A stretch of DNA of 64,000 nt, taken from positions 1,509,535 through 1,573,534 of the forward strand of contig NC_031475.1 of the NCBI RefSeq assembly GCF_000006565.2, read 5' to 3'. The notes under the pieces were generated by a model. That model saw only the letters and a list, made by a program, of their open reading frames with translations. It did no database searches and was not told the origin of the DNA. Positions 1-10,927 of this stretch are shown here, in pieces; position 1 is the stretch's first letter, and each line of letters starts with the position of its first letter. The DNA is from Toxoplasma gondii ME49. Lineage: Eukaryota > Apicomplexa > Conoidasida > Eucoccidiorida > Sarcocystidae. The position numbers and the translations under genes are program-made.

Positions 1-3000
1 CGACTGGCCCTCGGGGAGAGAAGGCGAGGACGCGGGGACATGAACCAAGTTGGGAGAAGAGGGAGAGGGTGCAGACACGGAGGCAGTCGACGGAGATGCA
101 TGCAGAGCGTTAGCTGGAGCCTGAGAAGTCTTGGGCGTCAAAGAAGACAAATGCTCAGTTGAAAGGGATGGCGGGTGAAGAAGCGTCGACGAAAGTGGAG
201 GTGCAGAGTGCCTCGAAGTGACCTGGAACGCGGAAGAGCCTCCGGAAAACGATCGTCCCGACACCCCGCCTCTGCAGCACAAAAGAAGAAGCAAGTGGTT
301 GGGCGTCGCTCGTTTTCGACCGAGAACGGCGAATCGAGAAGCAGGCAAAACTGGATATAAAGCCGACAAGTCATCCGTTGAAAGTGAGAGACGAAAGCCT
401 TTGTTTCATGTCCTGAAAGCATGCGCTTGCAGCTCCAGTGTTTCTGCGTCCACACAGTCAACTGAAGCGATACGCTTCGTCAAAAAGAAAACGTTGGACG
501 CCATTCGCCGTAAAACATATATAATCCAGAATCACGTACGGTGTTTTTCTCACCTCACCCACAGAGGCGACTGTGTAGAAAAAGACATTTCAAAAAATAG
601 TTTTCGAAACGCTTCACGCATCAGTAATGCGTCTACTCTCTCCTCAGACGCCGTCGACGCCTGGGCTGCCTCTTTCTGGTGTACAGATACCTGAAGATCA
701 CTCTTCCTCTTGACTGCTCTCTCTGACTACCTGAGTGTTTGTACAGTAATTCCATCAGTTCATGGTGGACGCGTCAGAGAACGCGAAGGCAACGCCCACA
801 TGCGGAAGGCGCTTGCGCACACAGCAACTCGCCAAAAAAATGTAAGTTCCATGATTGTGTTTGAAGCGAAATCTTCTCTTGAACTAGGCGAAGTTCCCCT
901 CGGCAAGCATGTCCAGTGTGACGTTCAGACGAACTGCAGCTTCGTTTTCAACGCTTTGTTGATCAACGGAGTCTCGTCGTCTTCGAGGCAATTGCTACCT
1001 GCGATCGGAGATTGGGACGCTCGCGAGTGTCGTCGCGTTTGAGACCTCAGGGCGCTGTCTCTGCAGCTGGTCAAATGCATGCGCCATCACGGGACCTGAC
1101 GAAATCGAGTCCGAGGCGTTCGAAAGCTTTTCGGACAGGGTCGAGAATCCTGCGGCCGCCTCCGCATGCAGCGACGCGTCGCCCGAGTCGAGAAACGTTT
1201 TTCTGTTCCGAGAAATCGTTTTTTCGACCGCTGGTGGGTGCAGCGAGGCCCGGAGCGCGGCCTCCGCCTCAAGGTCAACGTGTGAAGGAGAGAGTTCCTG
1301 TTGGAAGACAACAATCGAGAACCTTTCAGCGCGGATGTACACATTCGGAAAAAGCGCATGCGCATTTGCGCTCGTGGCTGTCTATGCAGAGGAAAACGAG
1401 TGTGTTCAAGGCATATGGAAACGAGAACCTGTTCCTCAAAAAGACGAAACAAGGAAACATTGAATTCCGCCCCGCATGCCTCTATGGTTTGCGTGAGGTG
1501 TCTATACACTTGAGGCGCTGGAGAGCCACAACGAAGCGCTCTTGAAAATCGCTCTTAAAACAGGATTTTCGAGGTGTCGAAATGGCCTGACTGCAGCAGC
1601 TGGACTCCTGCATGCACGTTGTTTCTGCCGTTTTTTTCGATGTTCTTCTCTCGCGTCTCTCGCCCCTCTTCGATTTGAAAGAGATCTGCTTCAATGTTTG
1701 CCTTCTCAGTACTTGCCCGGATCGTCAAGCTGTTTCTGTTGAAGACGTAAGGAACATTTCCGAGTTCACCGGAAAACCGATTTTTCCTCAGCTCCAAGTA
1801 ATTCGTCACGTGTGCGCCTTCGCCGGCGGGCGGGACTCCTGAGCTCTCCAGTCCTCCGCCGCCTCGACGAGAAGTCCGCGACGAGGCAGAGCCTGCCTGG
1901 GCCGCCGTTCTGCGACGACGCTGAAGAATGATGACGTTGTCTGCTTCTTGCGTCGACTTGACCGAACCGAAGACACTGGACAACCCAAGAGGCGCGTCGT
2001 CATCCTGACACGCCGCCGAAAGTATGCAGAAAAGTCGAAGAAAAACGTTCAGCGTCAAATGAGAGAACCTCCTGAACCTCCTCCGGGCATACGCGTTCAA
2101 GGAGGGACTCGACCAGAGAACGTCTGAACGTTTGAATTTTCGAGACTGTGGGTCTGGTTCTGACTCTAGGGAAAAGCGTTGAAAGAGTCTCACCCGAGTC
2201 CAACCAGCTTCGCACGTCGAATGGACGGACAGATCAGGGAACGCAAAGACTCAGACACACAGGCCAGACAGTCACCCCAGAACGCAGTTCCTTTCCACCG
2301 TCAACGTCACGCGGTTTCCCCGGACGTTTCCTCCTTTCCGTGAGTTGCTCAACTGCTGGAGTTGCGAGGCTTTTTCGACCCGATCTGTCGTCTCAGCTGT
2401 GCTCCTGCGACACCCGCGAAGAAGCGTCCCCGACTCCTCCCATCATTGTGTTCCCTCGGTGCTTGAGCGTCTCTCCACTGCGCTCCAAGAAAGCGTGAAC
2501 CGAGAGAGTTGCGAGGACCTCACCTCCTTTCTGGGGTGAACGACGATGGAGATGTGGACATTTTTGACTGTGGCGAATCGCCTGAACTTCTCAATTGCAG
2601 AGTTTTGCATGTCCCAAACTTCATGGCCTCGGGCCTGCCCACTCAACATGAACTGCAAGTTGTCGAGAACAACATGGCCTACGTCCAGGACGTAGCACGC
2701 GTAGTCCATGGCGTCGAGGACCTGCAAAGCAGACAGTGCGCAGAACGGCAGGTTCCACAGCGACAAAGGGCAGGGTTTCGACACTAGAGACAGAGAGAGA
2801 CAGAGAGACAGAGAGAGACAGAGAGTGAGACAGACGAGTCTGACTCTCCTGCCCGACCATGCCGGGTGGAAAAGCGTCCTATTTCGAAAACGGAAAACCA
2901 TTCAGATGTGGAATCACGGCGCGCATCACCAAGCCAGCCGTCCGTCACGCGACGGAAGTTGACTCGTGTCTGAGGTTTTGGAAAAAGATGAGAAACAGGT

Positions 3001-4089
3001 GACTAGGGCAACGCGAAGATTCACACGCCTCGCTTTGAGGGTCTCAGGCAGTCGACACCGGCGCGGCTCTGTGCGGTCGGTCTGCGAGAGGCGCTTATCG
3101 TTCTCAAAGCGATTGCAGCCAACATGTAACTCTCGACCGAACAACAAACCTCAACGCGTTTTCTTTCCATTCTCCACGCCACAGAGGGGAGAGAGGGTGT
3201 GTTGTGTACAGTCCTCGAGCACTGCCGTGTCCGCCTACGCCCCGGAGATCCTTTATCCCGAAGTTCCAGGATTGTTTTGCCGAGTTCCTTAAAGAAATTT
3301 ATTTCGTCCCCTAGATTTGACTTTTTATTCTGCATTCCAGTCTGCTGTTGAGTCTCTTGGACTACGACGAATGGGCGCACGAACGCCTGTACTTCGAAAT
3401 TCACATTTCTCTCCCATGTTTTCCGACACTGGAAAGAGCCTCGTCTGCCCCTCTCTGTTGCAGAAACACTGCTTCTCTTATCTCGCAGGAATTGGCTGTT
3501 CTCGCTCCTCGTGAATGCCGCCTCCTGCTTGGATTCATCCCCATTTCAGCAGCTACAGGACGCGTCTAGGATGTGGGGACGACTCTCCCGGTGCGGGGTC
3601 GCCGGGCAAGAGAAAAAAAAAGAGTTTGCAGAGGGGGGGAGTGCAGAAGCGGAGACGCTGCGCTTGGACTTGCCTCGTCAACATGAGTAGATCCGTGGAA
3701 CTTGAGGAAGTACAAAGGCAAGTGTGCAAACTTGTCTGCGAAAAAGTCGAAGCGCGCGCGGTCGCCGTCGATCTCGCCTCCACTGAACTGCCGGAGCATC
3801 GTCTTCATCAGTCTGCGCCAATGTCGAAACAGACGAAAGAAAGAGAAAAAAAGCAAAGAAAAAATGCTCGCGAGAGAACGTGTGGAGGTGCCTGTGCACT
3901 CGAACGCATGCAGTGACGGCATATCAAGAACATGAAAAAGCTCAAACTCAAAATGCGCTCTGGACCAACGTCCGTTTCTGCGCCACCCGTCTCTAGACAA
4001 CCAACGGAAAGAAAACACATGGAAAAGGGACAGCTCGAAATTTTCACACCCCGCAACAGTCCCTTCATATATATATATATATATACACG

Positions 4090-4125
<36 letters not shown>

Positions 4126-7100
4126 TTTAGATAGATATATAGATATATAGATACGTGGATATGTGTACATAGGTATATATATATATATACATATCTAGAT
4201 ACAGCTATTTATATGTATACGCATGTATTCAGTCCTGTATATGTGGCTATATGCTTACGGACGCATATAAACCTACACGGTTTTCAAGACCTTGTCACAC
4301 TTGTGAACAAGTGACAGACGTGAGTATCCCTAAGGATGTGAGTTTACAGCGACAGCGCGAAGAGGAATCCCGCGTTATCACGATTCGTTGCGGAAACGTC
4401 ACGCCTCTTGAGAAAAAACTCGACGGCGACTGTGAATTTGTTCAGCACTGCGCATGCTACAAGCGGTCATCTACGAAGAACCGTTTTTATCGAAAGTGAT
4501 GAAAAAGCAGAGTCTTTTAGCTCACATATAAAGGCCCTGGAAAAGCCGAGGCGTCTATACATTTCAACGCGATTCTCCCGCGAGCGAGGAAGCACACATG
4601 TTTGTAGCTGAAGAAGTCTGTTGACATATTCCTTTTACTTAAGAAGTGAAACGGGACCTTTCCTGAAAAACGATTTCGTCTCCCGAGCGTCGCCGGAAAA
4701 GCGTTCGAGTGAAACAACAACTTATGACTGCATGTTCTCCTCTACTGAAAGAGATGCTGAACTACGAATCCACCACACTCTGAGATGAGGAGGCATAGAC
4801 GTCTCTGTTCGAAGGGGAGGTAGACACTCCTGTCCGTCTGGACCTCTGTCCTCTCGCGAACGGACAGCGACAGTGTTTGAACTTTACCTCTGGTCTTCTC
4901 AGAGGCGGCACCGCCACAGCGGTTCCTCACCTGACGTTGTTTACTTCGAAAGATCCCCAGAGAGTCGGCACTCCTTGCAGACAGAAGTCAATGGAAAGTT
5001 GAGACAAGATGGTCGTCTTCCCCATGCCTGTGCCGCCGGTCCAGACCGACAGTTCTCCTCTGCGCAAGCCTCCTGTGGGCATACACCCGAAGAAAAGTCG
5101 TTCCAAGTGACGAGAGACAAAGACCATTCGAGCGAATGTGAAGTTGCAATTGTCTTTATAGGTGGATTTGAAAAACGGTGAAAGTATGAAGCAATACGAG
5201 CCGTTCGTGCTTCTCTGACGATGACGCACACACCGGCACAAGGATGAGTTGAAAAGGACCGCAGAACATCAACAGAACATAAAGATGGCAGGCAGGATGC
5301 GGCCAGAGGCAAAGGAGCAATGAATGACAAAGAATGGATGCACCTTAGTTCCTGAAAGCGTTTCCCCTGTAATACTTGTACGTCAGCCCAACCGTTTGTC
5401 ACGATCTCGTCTCATAGGTAGGAGGCTCGCAAAGCTCCAGAGACAATACGAATCTTGCTGCATGCGCTCAAAAGAGACTTCTTGAATTCTCAAGACCATA
5501 AAGATGTGGAACAGAGGGGTCGCGGCACTTCATCACAAACCCAGCAGCGTGCATGCACCCGAGAATTCGTGCAAAGAATAGACGAAAAAATACAGAAAAA
5601 TAAAGTAAATGTCATTCCGGAAAAACACACATACGAGCACATCAATACAAAGACACCTTCCACGCCATGTGTCTCTGAGAAAGAGTCAAATCACCTGAAC
5701 AGCTCTCTCCCTTTTTCAGAGAAGCAGATCAAATGGTTTGCCAGACTTCTCCGATTCGTTTTTCCTGTTTCTCAAGAAGCACAGTCCCCAAGCATCACTG
5801 CTCGGCTCTCAGACGTTGCTTTCTGTCTCTGCTTGTTTTCGACGCCCCAGATCCGTCCGCGTTCTCAACTGTCTAAGGCGCGTCTCTGCTCGGGCAGATG
5901 TGAAGCGCAGCGTCGCTCTTCACGAACTCTGAAAAACGTCCACGTTTGTCTTACCAAGCAATCTCGTGAACGCTGGCAAAGTCACACTCGGCACTCCCCT
6001 GACGCGACCTAAAAATAAGAGCACATATTTTCAAATTCGTTGCCGAGCGCTGTTCTCTTATTTTAAATGCGTTTAAATTTATTTGCAAGCGTTTTTACTT
6101 TGATCCAAACGCGTTGCATCCTGCGAACCGTGTTCATCATCAGTTCCTTCGTGTATTCTCACATGGCTTCAACCTCGATTCTTGATCTTCTTATCCTGGC
6201 CACAGTCCTCCTCACCTCTCCAGCGACATCTTGACCCAAATCGAATTTTCTGAATCTCATTCACAATATGCTAGATGGCCTGCCTCATCTGTTGATCATT
6301 CTTTCACGTCTCATTCGTTTATATTTATCTTTAAATTTGTCTAACGGCATCTCTAGTTTTTATCTCATCCCTTTACGCTTGTTTTATCTCATTCAGTCTT
6401 CCTTGGCCTCAACTTCCTCGCTGAACATGCCTTCCTCCTCATCGCGCTGCTGGCGTCGGCACCTCGCGGGCACTGTGAAAAGTTCAAAGTCTACCGTGGA
6501 TTTCCTTCCACGTTACAAATGTAAATATCGATGCACACACCTACAGAAATACATGCACATACGTACATAAAAATATGTATTTGTTTTTCGAAGGAGCGAC
6601 CTGGATGCGTGAGTCTCTGGACCGAACTAGCGAAAAAAAACATGGCGCGCGTTCGACGTACCGGGATTCATGACCTCGTCGAAGACGCTGTTTCTCAGAT
6701 CCCTGAAGGTGAGGATTTGTGCGTGGGGAACGGGCGTTGCCGACTCCAGGAAAAGTTTGAGGTCGAAGCCTCTGAGGAGCGCCTCGTTCGCGTCCTTGGG
6801 AGGTCCGCCTCTCAAGTCTGGAAGATCCGTTTTCGCAGATTCTTCGGAACGCGCTGCTTCAGGTGCGTCTTCTTCTCCGGCGCTGTCGGGCGGCGAAGAG
6901 CGGCTTCCACGCAGAGTCTCCGTTTGCTTGTTTGTCGGGTGTCGGCTCTTCTCTTCGCTCTCTCCGCAGTTCTCCCGCCCCGCCTTCGCCTTTCGCTTCG
7001 TTCGCGCGCACCCAGCTGACTCGTTGAGAGCGGAGTGCTCAGGCGAGAGAGGACGCGCCCTCAGGAGCGAGTCGAAAACCAAGGAACTACGAACGAGGTG

Positions 7101-10100
7101 ACATCTCCCGATTCCGAGTTTCGCCGCAAACAACTCCGCGCCTTCGCGGCCTGCTGCATCGTCGTCCATCCACTGCAAACATGAGAGCAGAAAGTCAGAG
7201 ACGCATCGCCCAGTGAAGCAGCTCGTGGACAGCTCAGTCCGACGGTGCTCATCTTTTCGCGGTCTGCGCAGGCCCCCCTGAGTCTCTTCAGTGCAGCAAG
7301 TCACCCAGGCATCCTGCTGCGTCTCCGTATCCAATTTCTCCACTGAGGCGCCCATCGCCTGAGTTTTCTCGACTCTCTCGCACAGTCCAGTCGACCGGAC
7401 GGAGGCCCTGTCCCCGCCTTCTGCTCACCAAAATGATTTTCTTGAAACGCTCCAGAAAAGGGAGAACCTGCACAGGCAAGGAATGCGCGCCCATTGGAAC
7501 GGAGACCGCAGGAACTTTCGTTTGCTGGAAGACACTCATCGCGTCGAATTCGCCTTCCGTGAGCACCAGCGTGTCTGCGTCGGCTGGAACTGTTGCCGCG
7601 CCGAAGAGTCCCCACTGGCCGCCAGCCGGAAGCAGCCGCATACAGCTTTTCTCTGAAATGCTCCTCGCCTTCACGCGGACGACTGGCAACGTCGCGGCAG
7701 ACGAAGCGTCCTTTCTCGAGTGAGCACAGTCTTCATCGGAAGCCTCGCCCGGCTGCGAGACACCCTTCGAGCGTCGCAGACGCTGGCCAGCCGAGAGCGG
7801 CCGCCCACAAGACGCCTGGCTGTCGAAGGAAGCAGCGAGTTCTCTGTCTTCACAGGGAATGTCAGGTGCCTCAGAAGACGAGTGCCAAGGAAACGTCACG
7901 CAGTTGTGTCGCTCCCATCTGAGGAAACAACAGGCGCCAGCGAGGAACGCCGGGAAACACAGAGGGGGGAGAGCAGCTGGAAAGGCGGAGAGGAGGAGCA
8001 GAGGTGACCCTGAAGCTCCAGCAGGCATGTGACTTGCAGAGGAGACCGGAACGCGAGAGCGAACTGTCGATGGACAAACATATCTTGGGCGAATGCGTAC
8101 TAACGCTTCTTTGTCGACCGAACGCGGGAAGTCCATGTTCGGCATTCTAAACATGACACAGAAAACACGAAGAACCATGGTTTCGCGAAACTCACTTGGG
8201 AGGCGGCCCATTGGCTGTCGCGTCAAGAGGGGGGAAATACAAAGTGACACAGCCGACTCCATAAGTTCTCAGCTGAAGAGAGAAAGAGGACAACAAAACG
8301 CACAGCAAGGGGGTAGGTGCCATTGCAAACGCAAGGTAACCACGCGTAAAAAAGAGTGAGAAGAACGGAGTTGCTGCGCAAGTTTTATCACCTCAGGACC
8401 CCAAGGGATCACCTTCCGTCGGTTGCATTTGCCGAATAGCAAGGGAAACTCTGAGCTCAGTGACCAGGCACGAAGAGTTGCGTCAGATGACTGAAGTTTT
8501 CGAACGACGAGATGCAGTAGAAATGTCGCAAAGGAAGTGAGCACTGACGATCAGGGGAAGAGGAAAACGAAATCGTAGAGCAGGAGGTGAAAAGGTGATA
8601 GCCACCTCAAAAAACGGTGTCTTGAAAGTTTCCTCAAATTGCCACAAAAACAGATCTGCCAAGATGTTTCTCGACCTCAAACGTCTGTTTCACAGATCGT
8701 ATGGACGTCTGTCGCTGTCTCCTGCCTCTGACACACAGGAATGAGCACAAGGGAGATCGTGATGCAAGTCATGTCTTCTTGAATCGCACAGTCCGTTCAG
8801 GTAGAAACGTCAAGAAATGAAGCCGTACCGTTTCGAGCGTCATGCCTCTCTTCTCTGTGAGGTAGTGTAGGACGCTTGTGGCGCATCCGTCTCTCTCGTC
8901 GTCTTTCTTTTGGCATGTCTCTTCTTTATCCGCAGATCCACTGCCGCCGCACTTGTCTGTCGCATTCCCCGTCTTTCTTCTGCCTTGTGCCTTCTTCTTC
9001 ACCCCCGCCTGCGTTCTGTCGGTTTCTGCGTCTTGGTGAGCAGCTGCTCTCTCGAGGTTCTCCGCAAACGCCTCAAACCGAGGAGTGTATCGGTCGCCGT
9101 CAGGCTGGGTCTGTCGAGTTGCAGAAAAGGAGGCTCCGCGGCTGGCAGCGAACGACTCCGGCGATCCGTCGAACCCCCAAGAACTCGCATCGGCAAACTC
9201 GCCTTGGCCCAAAGATCCGAGAACGCCGCTGCGAGGGGCGCCCCCCACTCCGTTGAGGCCCCCACGGACTCCCGCCCAGGGCCCTGGGGTGTACGTACAC
9301 CCGAGAGATCCGTCGCCGGCGGCGTGTAGGGCGGCGAAAATGTCTTGCGGTTTTAAGTCTCCGAGCTTCGTTTTCAAGTCGAAGAAAGAGCCCTTCCACC
9401 CGCAGCGGTGGCAGTAGCAGTTGCCACTGTTTTTGAAGACTTCTAGCTTGAACAGGTTGTCGCGACGGTGTTTGTGGTCCGGGCAGGTCGGACAGAACTT
9501 GAGCGTGAACTTGGACGGGTGTTCGATGAACTCGAGGCGTTTCCGCAGCAAATACTCGCTGACCGAAGCTGCGTTGTGAATGGTTGAGTGTGCAGAAACG
9601 AAGGTCGACGGCGGCGAGTTCACAGCTGCGACACCAGTGGAAGACCGAGAAAACTCCTGTCGTGCGCGGCTGTGCGGAGCAGAGCCGCAAACGCACGGAG
9701 GCGAGGCGCTAGGCGTCCGACCGCTTAGACCGGACTGCACAGACGAGAGAGACGGCGAGTCGAGGAAGGAAGAGGAGAACGGAGAGCAGAGCGGAAGAGG
9801 AGGAAGCGGAGGAAGAGGGGGATGAGAGGGAAGAGGGGGAAGAGAGGGAAGAGGGGGAAGAGAGGAGAGAGGAGAGCGAAAGAACAAAGCTGCATGCAAT
9901 TGGTCGCGCGGGGGTTTTGCCCTTGACGAAAGGAGAGGAGCGCCGACACTCCCATGTCTTCCCGGTTTCAGAGACTGAGGCTGTGCGTCTGAGAGGGGGC
10001 CAGGAGAGAAAGGCGCGGAAAAGCGGATGGCGGAAGAAGAGCAAAGAAGAGGACGTTTGGTGTCTGCAGCTGCAGACAGAGGAAGGACAGAACTCTGTGA

Positions 10101-10826
10101 AGAGTTAAGGAAAAACAGCACGGACGAACCGGAGGCGGAAGTCGAGAAGGGAGGAGGAGCAGCTCTCCTGTCTCCTTCCTGCTCGTCATTTCGTTTCTCT
10201 CGGAGTTTCGCGTCCGCAACAGGATGTGTTTTTCGTTTTCTCCGAGAGTGAGGAGAAGCCTTTCCACTGAAAGACTCGAGAACGGACGGAAAACTTTTCG
10301 ACAACGAAACGCGGCCAGAAAGCTCCGTGTTTCTCCTTGGGGGTGGGGACCCACGCACAGCCACAGCGGGAAGGAGACGTTTGCAGAGAGGATCTCTCCG
10401 GGGATGGGCGTCGCGTTTAGCCGAGGAATCCGACGAGAGAGAAGAGGGCAGGTTAAACGCAGAAACTGCAGCTTCAGTGAGGATGCCAGGGAGAGGAAAA
10501 CAACTGAGACGAGAAGGAAAAGACGACGAGCTGTCTGCAGACGAAGTTCTCACTGAAGCCGGAGGCGGGTGCGGCGGAGGCCGCGGAGAAAGCTGAAAAT
10601 CTGGAAGGACGAGTCCAGACACACCATGGAAAATCGGGGAAGAAGACGAGAGAACGAAAGAAAAAACAACGAAGAAAACCGCAGGGAAAAAGAAGAAAGA
10701 ACGAACATCCAGAAGATATATCCGAGGGGTGTGAGGGCGACGGAACTTTTCCCCTGTCTCGCCAGAGGAGAAAGAACTGTCACCATCCATTTCTCCACAC
10801 TTCTTCCGGTACTCAACCGGACGCAT
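1..10826 (-). CDS. PREX: Twinkle-like primase-helicase, probable apicoplast PREX (partial, runs off left edge)
   Basis: Predicted to unwind and prime organelle DNA. Modelled exons: 8829-10826, 8413-8450, 7429-7918, 6662-7172, 4931-5072, 3674-3812, 2524-2721, 1717-2004, 1046-1297 and 271 to the left edge. Seen: a hydrophobic run at residues 44-59 followed by a long Ser/Pro/Arg-rich stretch, as in apicoplast leaders; a primase zinc ribbon (CPTC...CHRC) near residues 445-480; TOPRIM motifs [11 protein letters not shown] and [11 protein letters not shown]; Walker [10 protein letters not shown]; then [38 protein letters not shown] and [16 protein letters not shown], all typical of Twinkle. Several junctions are confirmed by phase and homology, e.g. 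NNVR/LMKTML. The exon between 6662 and 5072 is incomplete in the model. A Ser/Pro/Ala-rich linker is still open at the left edge. Plasmodium PREX fuses exonuclease-polymerase to this half; here that part would lie outside the window. A stand-alone mitochondrial Twinkle is the alternative, but the leader favours the apicoplast. Confidence 0.8.
2786..2834. repeat. (GAGACA)n-type simple repeat in intron
   Basis: Tandem GAGACAGA units on the plus strand. They lie just upstream, in the minus-strand sense, of the acceptor used by exon 2524-2721. Read on the minus strand this is a TCTGTCTC tract, so it probably serves as an extended polypyrimidine tract for that acceptor. Confidence 0.6.
4067..4205. 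repeat. TA-rich microsatellite inside a helicase intron
   Basis: Long runs of TA are interrupted by CACG, TG and TAGA steps, followed by ATAGATAT-type units. It lies in the 1118-base intron between exons 3674-3812 and 4931-5072. No coding potential is seen. Such arrays are common in coccidian introns and intergenic DNA. Confidence 0.8.
9791..9876. repeat. Purine-rich coding repeat in the helicase leader
   Basis: The plus strand repeats GGAAGAGG(A/G)GGAAG-type units. On the minus strand it encodes alternating Leu-Pro-Pro-Leu-Pro units within the Ser/Pro-rich segment between the leader and the primase zinc ribbon. It probably varies in length between strains. It stays in frame, so it is likely a tolerated linker repeat. 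Confidence 0.6.
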
Positions 10827-10874
10827 TTTACATTATTCTACATTCAAAATCATGTTTCCTACACGCCTTAGCAC

Positions 10875-10927
10875 ACATATAATATATACATATACATATA
10901 TATACATATATACATATATATATATAT
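10875..10927. repeat. TA/CATA microsatellite upstream of the helicase gene
   Basis: Alternating TATA and CATA units, about 50 bases upstream of the proposed minus-strand start at 10826, so probably in the 5' untranslated or promoter region. No ORF of interest crosses it. Confidence 0.7.

Noticed and set aside
4067..4205. TA-rich array as a CRISPR, origin or centromere-like element
   Set aside because: It is a simple dinucleotide microsatellite in an intron, with no spacer structure, and comparable short arrays occur elsewhere in the window.
5234..5402. The long minus frame joined upstream of the Walker A exon as coding
   Set aside because: It is open but contains Phe/Ser/Cys-rich sequence unlike Twinkle and has no acceptor in a phase that fits. 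Only the part from about 5072 is supported.
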